Positions 9,723-24,700 of a DNA stretch of 64,000 nt are shown here, one piece after another; within the stretch, counting starts at the first letter, position 1; every line of letters begins with the position of its first letter. The DNA lies in NCBI RefSeq assembly GCF_000237925.1, contig NW_017385993.1:372001-436000 (forward strand), given 5' to 3'. Made by a program: the position numbers and the translations under genes. The DNA comes from Schistosoma mansoni (taxonomy: Eukaryota; Platyhelminthes; Trematoda; Strigeidida; Schistosomatidae). The notes below the pieces were generated by a model, which ran no database searches, had not been told where the DNA came from, and saw nothing but the letters and a program-made list of their open reading frames with translations.

Positions 9723-12700
9723 GTAATGTTTGTTTGATCTTGGTTACTCAGTCAGGTGTTTTAGCTCATCACTTCACACATCCCTCCTTCCAGGTTATGA
9801 AGTATTGTATTTTACTAAACTCTAAACCTCCAGGTGTTATTTTCAGTTTTCCAAAGTAGTCTCATGCTTAACCCGAGCTACGATTTACAGTTTTGTAATA
9901 TGGTTTTCATAGATTTTCTCCCATATACTTCATGTCAATTGTTTTTCGTCTTTGCAAGACATCATTTATCATGAAGACATCGACATCTGGAGGGAAGTAC
10001 GGGATACAGTGGACAGCTAGGATGCAGCTAGAAGATTTAGACTTCGCAGATGATCTGGCTCTTCTATCACACACGCAACAACAAATGCAGGAGAAAACGA
10101 CCAGTGTAGCAGCAGTAGGTCTCAATATAAACAAAGGGAAAAGCAAGACATTCCGATACAATACAACATGCACCAATCAAATTACACTTGACGGGGAAGC
10201 TTTGGAGGATGTGGAAACCACATATCTGGGCAGCATCATTGATGAACACGGTGGATCAGATGCAGATGTGAAGGCGAGGATCGGCATAGCAAAAGCAGCA
10301 TATTTACAACTGAAAAACATTTGGAACTCAAAACAATTGTCAACCAACACCAAGGTTAGAATTTTCTATACAAATGTCAAGACGGTTCTACTGTATGGGG
10401 CGAAGACGTGGAGAACTACGAAAGCCACCATCCAGAAGATACAAGTGTTTATTAATAGTTGTCTACGCAAGATACTTCGAATCCGATGGCCAGACACTAT
10501 CAGCAACAAGTTACTGTGGGAGACAACAAACCAGATTCCAGTGGGGGAAGAAATCAGGAAGAAGCGCTGGAAGTGGGTTGGGCACACATTGAGGAAGTCA
10601 CCCAATCGCGTCACAAGACAAGCCCTCACATGGAATCCTGAAGGTCAAAGGAGAAGAGAAAGACCAAAGAACACATTACACCGAGAAATGGAGACAGACA
10701 TGAGAAGAATGAACAAAAGTTGGGTAGAATTAGAAAAGAAGGCCCAGGACAGAGTGTGTTGGAGAAAGCTGGTCGGCGGCCTATGCTCCATTGGGGGTAA
10801 CAGGAGTAAGTAAGTAAGACATCACTTATACCGTCACAATCTAATTTCTTTCAAATGACCAAAATAACTGGATTCATGTATACTTCCATTGGTACCATTT
10901 TTATCATAAAATTTATATTAACAGTTGGTTTGCTGTCAGGTGAATACGGTTCCGTTAACTTTCTCATAATTCTTAGTCTACCAAGTATTTATCTATGACT
11001 GCCCAACTTGTGCTTAAGTGATTGGTAGGTCGTTTATCTAGTAAAAGTCGCTCATGTGTTTGTGAAATTTTTACGTTCCTGACCGCTGCATCTTTTAGAA
11101 GACATGGGATATTAGACATGTTTTCCATCTTTAAGATGCTTAATAACCCCGTGGAGCGACTCTTTATTTGAGTTCAAATTTACAGTAAGACGTGGGGTAG
11201 TTTGTTGATCGTCCTCTTTTTGTTAGTTTGTTTTAATTGTGATGGGTGCATGATATTTTTTCATCAAGAAACGTTCTTTGAATTTCTGAAATGTTATCCA
11301 CTTGCCAGTCTTTTTAATGGATATTGAGTATGCAGTTTAAATGCGTCCGTTTGTTTTGGATTTCACATACGATTCTCACCAGTCAAAACGTTGATCTTTT
11401 TATGCTTAATCACAACTTTTTCCAAGTATTAGTTGCTACGACCCAGTTTTCTTCATTAATGCAGTTGTAACGGTTATCTAATTGTACTATTTGAAGTAGT
11501 GTGTTAGTCCGAAGTTTTGACACCTACTCCATCTTCCGTTCTGGTAACCAAGTAATATCACTTCATTGTACCTCAAGGTTCAATACCAAGAGATTTAATT
11601 TATTAAGTGCACTGCATTAATAATCAAACTTTTGGAAATTAGTCGGCTTGTTTTAGCTATTTTATTACTGGTTTTCGCCCGTTTGTTACCTTTTGCCATC
11701 ATGACTGGGTTTTGTAAGAATTAAATCGTACACACCTTGCTAGCTACCACCTATTAAAATGTCTTTTTTTTAATCATTTTTAGGTTTATATTTATCTGAT
11801 TTAACGTATACGAATGTGGCTCAACCACGTATAAATGGAAAGCCAACTGCCATATGGTTCACGAAAATCAACTCGATTATTGATAAAATAGCATATTTTC
11901 AACAATCTGAATACTGTGAGTTAGATTAAAGTCCCTTTTTGATGTTTTTATTTTTCTTGACATATATTTATTCGTTAGGATTCCTCAGCTTCTGTTTTAA
12001 GACCAAAAATTTCTCAATAAGTCATCATTAAGTGACGTTTTATGTTTGCTTTTTACTATTGAGGTACTCTTCTTTTAAAACAATTCAGTGTTATTTTTTT
12101 ATTTTTCCCGTATCATCCTTTACTTGTCGAGTTATCTTAAAATACTATCCAATAAACCGCACATTCCAACTATGTTTATTATAGTGACATTTTCACACCT
12201 ATTTGAAAAAAGTATCCTGTCGTTTACATTGACTCCAATACCTTCCAACTAGTCCAATCGTCGTTAATCAGAAAGCGCGAAATCTCTCTACTATATCAAA
12301 CATTTCCCATATGTTTATCATTGAATTTCTGACACCATTTATTGATCCAAGCTAAAATGCTGTTACCCATTATTGATTTCTAGCATTTGAGAAACGATTT
12401 AAAATAGTGGTGCTAGAACAATTATCTTGACTTCATCAGTACGTTTATTTCTTCCTTTTTTAGTAGCTTACATCACTAATTATATCCGCCCTTAAGGAAA
12501 TGTTTAGTGTCTTTTGGGAATTTATTAATTGATACGTTTCAGTCAACCGTAAACGGCGTAGATCCTGGTACATATGTGTCTCTCCAAGTTTCCATACTAG
12601 ATGTCTCTCAGTTTTATCATCGAGCAGTTATTTTTCATCCTACACAACTTATTCTTTAAATTCACTAGCGATAAAATACCTTTAATTTTGTTGATTTTTA

Positions 12701-15700
12701 TTGTCTTAGCCGGATGTTTTGATTGCGAAGCTAGCATCTATACACCCCTAACATCTATGTATACTTGACTTTTCTCCCGTTCTCCTCTAATTTCTGTTTG
12801 AGTTTTATGATAACAAATGTTGACTAACTCATATTTATTAGGAAACTATTCATACCCACTGATCTTACTTTGTACTTGTGTGTAATCCACATTGACTGAG
12901 GGTTAGTGTTTGGTTATCCAAATTGAAGTACGTGAAACGACTTTCGAACCTGCAGCTTAATGATTGAAAATCGACTGCTTAACCCGTTGAGCTATTGCAG
13001 TTGAACGTTTTCTCGAGTTACCACACAATAAACTTGATTTGTTACCACTCTATTTGTGTTTAAAAAATCTGATTTGAAATGTTTTAGAGATTTAATGCAT
13101 TTTTTCTTATTCGAATTATTTAGCCTTTGCTGTGGATGAAACACTCAATGCATATCTATGTGCTCAACGCTATATAGAGGAGTTACAGAAGTTTTTAGAA
13201 GAAGATAATTATAAAACTTCGCTTATTTTAGAACCTCCTCCTACATTACCCACACCATCCTTGTCATATTTACCACAGAAAATATACGGAACAACTTCCT
13301 CAACCATCCCTAGTCCCAATAATAGCAATTTAGACAGCAGTAATATTTTAAAGAATCAAAATAGTTCATCAACAAGCGCAGGTCATTCAAACAATACTGG
13401 GTTAACATTTGACGGTTGGAATAGTGGATTTGGATTCCGATCGCCGTCAAAGCTGTCAAGTTTCGTTCATAATACGAAAAATTCTCATCACTATCAAAAC
13501 CACAGTCGTCATGGATCTAATGTCTCATGTAAAGGTGCAACAGTTAATTCTAGTTTCGAAGCAGATCTATTACCTACACTGATGACGAAACACATTACAC
13601 ATTCAAATGATCATATAAACGATTCCATACAAGTATCCAATTCAAATTTAAACAAATTATTGGAATGCAAATACGATCAACCCCAATCTATACGTAAAGT
13701 ATCTTGGGAACAAACCGAAGGTATTAATAAAGACGAGACATCTCAAGCACAACATCTACGGAGAGAATTCTCCACATTACCTAGACCTAAAAATCCCCTA
13801 AATGTAAGTCAAAGTCTGTGTTAAATTATACACTCTTTTAGAATTAATATCTGCATGTTGATAATCTCAACATAAGTTCATTTTAAATTACCTGTAGATT
13901 TAAAATTCTCTGTGTTTTTGTTGTCGAGGAGCAACAGTTTTTGAATTTCTTTAAATTAGACTTGATTTGATCTCACAGTCAAGAGTGTGTTTGTTTAAAT
14001 CTTAGTTACCATTTTTGTAATTGATCTCCCTGCTATCAGAATATGTCTACGTCAACATTTAAAGAGCTAGAGTGTTCATTATACTTTCTAAATTTTTCTG
14101 TTTACTTGAATCCATTCAAATGAAGGTTTTGCTTAGTCACTAGCAATATAGCCCCATGACTACACGGATACAGCAATTCGATTTTTAAACAACTTTAACT
14201 TAATTTAGACAGCTGACTAGACCCCACATACGTTATTCCAACCAAGCACCTTCGGTCTCGCGCGCGAACACTTGACCTGTAGACCACTAAGCTGGTATCT
14301 AATAGTGTTAGGGTCTAACTTCAAACATTCTGTGATCTTGCATCAATTTAGGCGCTCTAGAAAAGTTAATTTTACATAGTCTAAAATCCCATAGTAAAAT
14401 TAATGTGACTAAAACAAAATAAATATCATCAATATAGTCTCAGTATCGGAATGTTTAGCCGTTAAATAATTCAGTCAGTTTCAACGCAGGGCCAAAAACA
14501 TATGTTATTAAGGTCAGTATTGTGGATGCCATATCAATTGAACTAATCCGTCTGTGGTTATCACGTGATGATTTTGACCCCTTATATATTGCGACGATAA
14601 GTGATTGCGACCAGTCACATGGGATTAAATCCAGTTTCCAGATTTTAGCTAAAATATAGGTCAGCTAGTTGATAAAAGCACGGTTTATCATCAATCCTAC
14701 GGAAGCATTGGAATAAACAACCCAGTTTCAGGGACAGAAACGAAATGATTATCCTAAGGAAGAAAACTCATCCACTAAATTGCACGGCTAATTACTTATT
14801 CGAATATAAACTGGTACAAGTAGGCACCAAATAGAGATGCGACACATAAATTTAATGATTTGTGCGAGGGCTGGAATACTCCCCGGATGCTCAAACCGAA
14901 ACAGGTGGTTCTCTTAGAAGGCCACTCACAGAGCCTTCGACATAAAGGTCTGATCCACAAGGCAGTGAAGAAACGTCAGAAGATGCAGTCCCATGGTAGC
15001 CGGTGACCAATAATCGGTTTAAACGCCATTTGTTCCCTCACGATCCTGGAGTCAATGTGCACCATTGGTTTGTAATCAGGGTTTTCCAACTCCCCTAGGT
15101 GAATCCTCCGTGTCCACCAACGCGGGTAAAGCGTCGAACATTCGTTTATCGTTCTTTCAACTTCGTAAACCACCCTCGCCGCTAGGAGGCAGTGAGTAGG
15201 ATTTCCCTGACAGTGGTTGTATGCATGTGGCCATATGAGAGCGTTTCGAGAGAGAGAAAGAGTTGACTCTCTCCACTCTCGGCCGTACCATGGCGTCTGA
15301 TGGCTGCACGGCTATCAGGGTTTCCTGTTCGCTTTTATTTTAAGGGATCCAACTCGCTGGTTCTAAAAGTGCTTAACAGTAGACATTATTTTATTTATTT
15401 ATTTAAACACATAAATATTGGTACAAAAAGCACCAGATAAATATGCGCCATACAAATCTCATTTGATTTGTGTGAGGGCTGTGATACTGCCCAGGTGCCC
15501 AGACTGAAGCAGGTGGTTTTCTTAGGGGCCACACCCCGAGCCTTTGACCTAAAGGTCTAATCCACAAGGCGATGGAGCATCGTGAGGAGATGCAGTCCCA
15601 TGGTAGCCGGTGACCAACAATAGGTTCATACGCCATTCGTTCCATCAGGATCCTGGAGCCCATGTGCACCATTGGTTTGGAATCAGTGTTTCCCAACTCC

Positions 15701-18700
15701 CCTAAGTGGACCCTCCGTGTCCACCAGCCGGGTTAAAGCGCAGAACATTCGCTTTTCGTCCTCTCACTTTCGTAAACAACACCCCTGATGTGAGAAGGCA
15801 GTGAGTAGGACTTCCCTGACAGAGGCTATATATTCGCGTGGCGATGTGAGAGCATTTCGAGAGGGAGAGCAGACTCTCCGCACTCTTGGCCGTACCAGGG
15901 CATTTGCGGGTAGAAAAAAAGATTCAGTTTTGGTCCCATCAATTAACTACAAATTCTTTTCAAACCGAACTTTTTATTCACTTGTTATTGTTTGCTTGTA
16001 TCTTCCTATTGTTGTATAGGACTGAAAGTGATCAGTCTCTTGTTATCAAATGTGTATTCTGTGTGCACTTCCTCCATATTGCTTTAAGTCACAAGCTTTA
16101 TAAGTAAAAATGGATAGTGGCTAGCAGTGGAATCCAGGACGCATGTTGCAGGCACATACACCCCACGAGTCCCAGATAGGACGAAAGGTGCGTCCTGTAT
16201 TCCACTACTAGCCACTGTCCATCTTTACTTACGAACTTGTCATTAATGGTAGACTGTTCTTCATATTCATGGATCGTAAACGCTACATACTAGTGCTTTC
16301 TGTCTTTGCATTATTAGTCTAAATAATCTGTTTGAGCGTCAGGTTTACTGTCGTTTATTGCCAGCTTAGTTACAAGTATCATAGCATTGTTTTCGTATAG
16401 CAAACTTTCAATAAATAATCGTCGACATACAGACCTTATCCTATATAAAGACTGGTGGTTGCGCATACATAATTATTTGAAATAGATTAGTTATATGCGG
16501 ATTTCCGTTCTGACTGCTCAATAGATTTTTATTAAGTTAAGTATGCTATATCTTTGGAACATTATATTTCAAATAATTAAGGAAATCCATTCATTCATAA
16601 ATATTAATAGTATGAAGAGTGGCATACCTATACTACGTCTGTTCACTTTTGATACAATAGTAGGTTTTTAATCAAACTGATACCATTTCAGTGTGGTCTG
16701 ATCATTTTTATTCGTATGTAAAGGTTTACATTACTGGTTTTTAAGGTCAAACTGTTGCTGAACGAGAAACGCATATTGACTGGAATTTTGATTTCTGTGT
16801 TGCAGATGTACTTTTTAGGTTATCTAGTATTAATAGCAGGTTTTGATTTATGTGCGCTTTTGTTGGTTTATGAACTGGTGAGTACAATACTGATCGATTG
16901 GTGATGCAAAACGATAGAATGTGTCCAGCCAATGACTTTTCACGAAACTTAAACTACCTACTTGTCACATTCATTGACAACATTCAGCTGAATGGTAATT
17001 TAACCGTTTTTTACATTCACCTTTGCTGTAGGAAGTAATTTCCTACAGATGTATTTTTAAACTATTCCCAGACAGTCGAACTCAGATTCTTAGCTTAGCC
17101 GAAGTCAGAAGAAGCTATTTGGCTTGAAAAACTTTATCTCTATCTCAAACGTAAATCAACACTGTTAGTATTCAAAAATAAACAACTAATTCAGTCTATT
17201 AAACAGGGAAAAGAGACGTATATAACATACTGAATGGTAACTAAAGGATAGGAAAAATGAGTCAGCTAACCGAATATCGTTTTAAAGGGGAAGAATATAT
17301 TTGTAAAATCTCAGCGAATGAATTTGAAGTAAATTAAACGTTTCACCTGGCAATCTGGTCCAAGCTCTTTCAAAGGAATATAACCAAACATCAAAATTAT
17401 CGGATATAAAAAGTTAAATGGTTCTCTGGTTAACTGTATACTAAATAGGTCATCCAAGTAGGTATTTGCTTTAGTGTGTAAGAGACATGTGGTGTAAAAT
17501 GAAAAGTGTTAAGATAACAGATTTTGTGTATACGTAAGTGGTGTGAGAAGAAATTTCATTCACTTACTTAAACTAATGGTTGCTCTGGTTGTCAGAAAAG
17601 GACATCAGCCTCGTGACTTCCGAAGGGACTTGGCTTTCATCATGAGGCGTCATAACTCTTCCAAATGAAGACCTTACTTTCAGGGCAGAGTCTAAATGTT
17701 CTGAATTATTTTTTCTGTTTAGCGTTTTTTAGCGAGTTAGTTTTCTACGGAATGGTTTCGCTAACCCCATGCTCAACCCTCCTTCTTTATCCGGGCATGG
17801 GATCGGCAGTAGCCTCAGTGGGGCTCCAAGTGGAGATAATTTCATTCACTATATATATTGTTTTGTGACAAACACGAAATTACGATTGGTGAGTCGGCAG
17901 GGCATAGTCATACAAGGTCAAAGAATAAATAGAATAGAATAAATACTATATGTATGTTGGTCAGATAAAGATGTACCACGACAATGAGTTGAAAATTGTG
18001 AAGTCGGTGATTTGATTGCAGATAATGAAAGGAAATTGGCTAGTTGAGAATTTGAAGCACATAAATTAGCATTGGTATTGAACTGATTCACAATTCCAGT
18101 ATCACTGCATAGATCATAAGCAACGGCTAAAGCTGTTCCTAAACCAAGACTTCCAACATGTACTTCAGTTTTATCATTAACAGAAACTGATTCCAAACAA
18201 GTGGAAGATTGTCGTGGATTATCAGTAGCCTGAAGTGAGCAAAGGAGAAAGTTATTGAGAATTAGGGTTTGAAAAACAAGAGAAAATCTATGAAGTACCT
18301 TATAGTTAAGTGAATCATGTTTGCAGTTACTCCTGTGTGTGACTTCAGCACTTCAGCTGGTGTATTGTTAGGTCTTGTTGCTTTCCCGTTCTTGATTTGT
18401 CTGATGGCCATCTTAATTTCTTCGATCGTTGGTTGAGTGACATTTACAGGAAGGTTTGTGTGTGCTGCTTCGATGTCCGGTGGATTCGATGGGGCTGGTC
18501 TATTCAGCAGTTCCTCGAAGTATTCCACCTATCTTTTCCTCTGTTCTTGAATCTCAATAGTTTACTTGTAGTGACTGGCACTATGTCAAGCCCATGTAGG
18601 CTATTCTAGCTTCTGGACAAACTTCTTTATACATTCTCTTCAATCCATATTTTGACCTTGTCACTTTACTCTTGTTAACCCTAACTGTTTTCATATGATC

Positions 18701-21700
18701 GTATGTGTTAATTACTTACCCTATTCATAAAGTGTCTGTAACTTGTTTTTGTTTGACTATAAAAATCGAGTCACGTTTGATCAAATAGAGTTGACACACC
18801 TCTACCGCACATTATTTCGTTTCGCTTCGTTTCCCTGATTGTCTCTTCAGATCGACGATTGTGTGAAATATACGTTTTCGAGATTCATTCTCGTATTTGA
18901 CTAATTTTTACTCCGCTCACTAACACGAGTTAAGTCGGTGATTATATACAAGGGCAGTCGGGATGTATATTTCGATAACATCATCATCCGATGTAATTGG
19001 TGACAAAAAGGCAAACAGTAAGGGCCTGTCTTTCTTGTTCTTGATGGGTTCCTCTGGTTTATTATATTTCCCTCCCAGTTTCTTCGTTATACCATATAGT
19101 TGTTTCCTTGAAGTATTCTACCCATCTGTTCCTCTGTCCTTGAGTTTCAAAAATTGTCTTTCCTTCTTTGTCCTTGACGGGTGTCTCCGGTTTACTATAT
19201 TTCCCTGCTAGTTTCTTCGTACCATATAGATGTTTCATATTCCTATCTTGTTCAGCTTTTTCCACCGTCGTTGCTAGTTCTCTCATGTATTTCTGCTTGT
19301 CGGCTTTAATACTCACCTTCACTTGCTTGTTCACTTCTGCGTAGTCTGCTTATGCTTTGAATTCTCTGCTCGTGTTCGACTGTTGTTAATTACTATCTTC
19401 TTGTTTTACTTTTCGTGAATCTTGTGCAGGGTTTTCATAGAGATCCATCCTTTATAATCATGTTTGTCGCAATCCAGAACCTCTTTACACGTTGTAGTGC
19501 TTCTTTGATCCGTTTTCAGTTATCCTCCATAGTAGTTTGTTCTGATTCGAGTAGGTCATGTAAGGCTTGGAACCTGTTGTTGAGAGTTATCTTGAACTAG
19601 TTGAGTTTGTCAGTATCTTGAAGGAAGTCATATTGAACAATTGTAATTCTGTTTCTCCATCTGTATAATGTTTGTTTTGCTTCAGTTTCATCTTGACAAC
19701 CACCATGTAAATAGTGTTCTATAAAGATAGGTGATGATCGGAAGCTACGTTAGCTTCTCTCCTAGTTCTCACGTCTTCCATTGACCTTCGGAATTTCTTA
19801 GTAATGTAAATATAATCGATCTGGTTGTGTGTAGTGTGGTCCAGTGAAACATGCGTAGCTTTGTGTATGTGTTTGTGGGAGAATATTGTACCGCCTATAA
19901 CCAACTTGTTGAATGCACATAAATCTGAAAATCTCTCACCATTTTAGTTCTTCTCTCCCAGTTAGTCCATGTCGTCCTATGATATCTTGATACACAGTGT
20001 TGTCCATTCTGACTTTGACGTTTGGGTCTGCCATCGGGACGGTCAGGTCATTTTTTGGGCACTTCGCTATGATCGATTGCAGCCTCTCATAAAACTGTCC
20101 TTTATCGTCCTCATTGTTATCATTGGTTGGGGCATAACGTTGTACAACATTCAGTATGATTCCCTCCTTTATTGTGACTGATGCTTTGATGATTGTGGAT
20201 CCGTGAGATTGCCATCCTATAAATGCATTTGGTGCTTCTCTGGATAGCATCAGAACAACTCCTTGAGTATATGGAGCAGTTCCTTCTTCGTGACTAGAGT
20301 ACAGAAGCATCTCTCCCGTATCTAACTTTCGGTGTTCAGCTTGAGTCCATTGGGTTTCGGTGATTGCGAGTACTGTCAATTTGTATCTCCTTATTTCCGC
20401 AGTTATATTTGAATGGTCTTTGCGGTCTCTTACATTGTCCGGACATTCGATGTTTGTATATTAATTGTTGCTCTGGCTATCAAGAGGGGCATCGGCCCCG
20501 AAATTTTCGCAGAATGTGGGCTTTTACCATGAGGCGTTGTAATTCTTGTGAAGATCCTTGAACTTGTAGGACCGATTTTAAATAGTTTGGATTTTCTATT
20601 ATGGTTGTCGTTCTTTTAGCAAGGTTGTCTTCTAGGGAATGGGGTTGTTAACTTCATATTAAACCCGCCTCTACTGTATGGGCTTGGGACCGGTAGTAAC
20701 CTTAGAAGAGCTAGAGGGGGGTGTCGTGATGTCACCAAACTAATGGTAATTGTGTTGGATCATGACTCATTGGTGTTTCACAATTCCTTCCATGTTATTA
20801 TACTCCTCATTGCTGTTGATTTTTCGCTGAACAGCAGGATGAAATCTCCGTTTGCTTTGTTTATGTTTAAATTCAAGTCTGTTTTCCATTTATTTGCAAT
20901 AATATCTATTCATTGTATGTGCCATATAAAAGTAAATAGATTCCAGAAGTGTGTAATATATATCGAAATCACCTCAATTGTTGAAGGTAAACTTACATTG
21001 AACTTTGCTTGAAAATTAATTTTTATAAATCCGAATTTTATCATTGTCTATTAATGTAACTTCATCTTGTGATCAACCCATTGCGTTGAGGGCACTCAAC
21101 GAGTACCTGAAGTATAACGCAAAGTTCACAGAAACGAAAACTTCACTATATGTTTTTTTTCCTATTAGGTGACGGATTCCGATTTCCTATGCACTTCAGA
21201 GCCTCAGTCTACTACTCAAGAATTGGAGTTTCTTTTTCCTGATTGTAAAAGTTCACATTTACCTCCAATTCCACCAAGACCATTTGTTGATTTTGAACAA
21301 ACAAAACATTCTACTCTTAATCGATCGGAATTAAAATCTGAACAGTTAAATCCCAGTCAATCACTCGTAACAACTGACCAATGTGCCAGTCCAAAGTTAT
21401 TATCTACAAATTATTGTAAATCGTTTTCTGTTAGTGAATCACTTCCTGTTGGCGATGTTTCACAATCAAATATACCAGCTACGTCATCAGTGTAAGTCAT
21501 CTATACATCTTATTATAATCATCATCCTTCCTATACTATATCCTTATATGCAACCTTTCTTTTATATACTACCACCACTAAATTAACTACTTCTATGAAT
21601 TTGGTGTCCACCTTGTTGTGCTAATGTGGTATGGCAACTTGGACCGATGCATAAATGTGCCTGGTCCTACGTTGTAGCTGACTGACTGATTATAATCATT

Positions 21701-24700
21701 ATATTTTACGATCGTTCTTAGTAAGAGCATAAAGTTCTATTTTTCTGTTTTTACAATAGTAGTCAGCTATACCAAGACGTTTCTATACACTAACACTACT
21801 GAATTACAACAAATACTTTTTTATGTAACCAATATTGTGATTTTCAAAATCTTAATCATTATACTTAGCCCAGCTATTCAGCTGGTCTTAAACAATCTAG
21901 AATCTAGCATATTTATGCATAGGTCCAACTTCCTACACAATATCAACACAGTGAGATGAAATTCCCACGATAAATATCGAATTATTAGTCGTAATAAAAA
22001 AGATCAGTCTTAAAGATTACAAATACTAAGGTCTAAAATAATTTCAAAGCTCAGGATGTAAAGTAAAACAGAGTAAATTCATTTGCTTCATTGCAACTAG
22101 ATCCGGACCACGTTATCCAACCTTTTTCAACCATTAATCACGGTTATTGCATTGACCTTAACCAGATAGTGTGTGCTAATTAGCTGAATATAGATCAATA
22201 ACTCTTTGGATTAATGCCAAGTTTTAGTTTGACCTTCCGTAGCTTTCTTCCAGCCCCCCCCCTACCTAGTTTAGTTGTTGTAATTAATTATACCTGATTA
22301 GGCATTGTCTACTTTCTATTAATTCCATCCAATAAAAATGTAAATAATGTATTTATTTTTGAACTTCAATAGGATGTATTACATTACAAATAAGTTATTC
22401 ATTTAGCATCGCAGTTAACAAGTAAAAAATTGTCTAATACATGAAAAATAATCCTGAATGTAGAGTGTATCTGTTTCAATTCTAAAATCTGCAGGTTACT
22501 TATTGGTCAAAATCTCTTCGACTTCATTTTCAGGAATTGATCTCCTACCAGGGGGTCCACTAATCGACTTAGAATACGCAGATTACATAGTCCTGTTTGG
22601 TGAAGACGCTGACAAAATACAGAGTCTTCTGTTAGAACTGAGTAATAATGCCAGGATGTTTGGGATGCGTTTCTCCCCATCCAAATGTAAATTGTTACTC
22701 CAGGACTGACCTGCGTCAACGCCTGAACTAAGGATAGGGAGCGAAGTAGTCGAACGCGTCGATAACTTCACTTATCTTGGAAGTTTGACCAGCCCTAATG
22801 GGTTAGTGTCTGACGAAATCTCAGCACGGATTCAAAAGCTCGTTTGGCTTTTGCCAACTTACGTCATCTATGGTGAAGGCAAGATATCCGTCTATCAATT
22901 AAGGGACGAGTGTACTGTGCAGCAGTTCGCTCTGTTCTACTTTACGGCTGTGAAACATGGCCATTAAGAGTAGAAGATACTCGTAGGTTACTAGTATTTA
23001 ACCACATATGCCTTAGAAATATTGCTCTCATCTGCTGGGATCACCAAGTAATAGTGAGGTTAGACACAGAGTATTAGGGAATGATGGTAAATCAGTTGAT
23101 GAGGTGATGAATCTTCATCGACTGAGATGGTTAGGCCACGTGTTACGTATGTCTGAACACCGATTACCACGACGCGCAATGCTGAATAGTGTAGGGGATG
23201 GTTGGAAGAGAGTTAGGGGTGGCCAAACCAAAACATGGCATCAGTGCTTGATGTTACTAACTTCTAGTCTAAGCTATGTTTGTAGTTGCATACTACTTGG
23301 TTGGGGTCCGCGTGACTATCGTAACCAATGGTTGAAGACTCTGTGTGACATGGCTGAGAATCGATCACAATGGCGTAGGTGTATACACTCTTTATCTTCC
23401 CTTAAACCTTGAGATTAAAATTGCTTCATAACGTTCTTCCTTCCCATACTGTATCCTTATATACAACCTATCTTTTATATACTACCACCACCACTAAATT
23501 AACTATTTCTATGAATCCGGTGTTCATCTTGTTGGCATTTTTGAGAAATGAAAATGGTAAACAGATAAAACATCACTACATTTCCTTAAACTATCTTTTA
23601 TTGTTTTGTCTCCTCATTGGATGGGTCACTTTTGTGACTGCTTCAACATTTCCACTGCATAGTCTATTATATAACTGTAAAGCTCTGTGAGCTACAAGTT
23701 ATATGCTGAGATTTCAGTGAAATGGTCTCAGATACACATAATAATCATTTATATGTTTTCAACACAGGGTTATACGTGTAATAGTGTACTAGTTTCACGT
23801 GTTTTTTCATAAAGTGGATGCTAATGGTGTTGTCTAAAATAACAATGAAAACCACACGACAACCTCTTCATACTACTGGACCACATTTATCCCCATAAAT
23901 GTTCATATTTTAGACTTACTTGGATTCGCTAAGTATATATGTTAACAGCGTATGCCAACGCGCTTTTGTAAGAAGTTTTCAACCTATCTACTTATCGGAA
24001 AACCTAGGACATACCGTCACGTTAGTTTTCGTATTTTCCTCATCTGACATTCAGAGAAACAATAGGCTATTACCATGATATTCATACATTAAATATCTAT
24101 TCCACAATGTAGAGAAATGTCAAATGGATAAAACGGATCGTAATCATTTACAGATATGAATATGAATGGTAACATCACTGTTTATATAATATTTTATATA
24201 TATCTTTTGAATATTTCAGTCAGTCAGCTACAACGTAGGACCAGGCACATATATGCATCGGTCCAAGTTGCCATACCTCGTTAGCACAACAAGATGAACA
24301 CCGGATTCATAGTAGTTAATTTAGTGGTGGTAGTATATAAAAGATAGGTTGTATATAAGGATATAGTATAGGAAGGAAGACAGATATGAAGCAATTTTAA
24401 TCTTAAGGTTTTAAGGGAAGATAAAGAGTGTATACACCTACGCCATTGTGATAGATTCTGAGCCATGTCACCCAGAGTCTCTAACCATTGGTTACGATAG
24501 TCACGTGGACCCGAACCAAGTAGTCTGCATCTGCCAACATGAATCAAATAGGTGCAAATTTTGTTGCACCTTTGGATGATTTTTTTGCTGTGAATGGTTT
24601 GCTGTAATCAGACATACGTCACTAAATAAAACTTATTATTATTCTATGTTAAACCATCTAGCACTGAGGAAAAAACGTTACCATAATCACTTCCAGTTTA

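Noticed and set aside
9932-9969. Counting the upstream codons as part of the RTE protein
   Set aside because: The target duplication shows the insertion starts at 9970; the extra codons are host intron.
12930-13010. tRNA gene
   Set aside because: Only a loose B-box-like stretch (TTTCGAACCTGC) and no cloverleaf; at most a SINE remnant.
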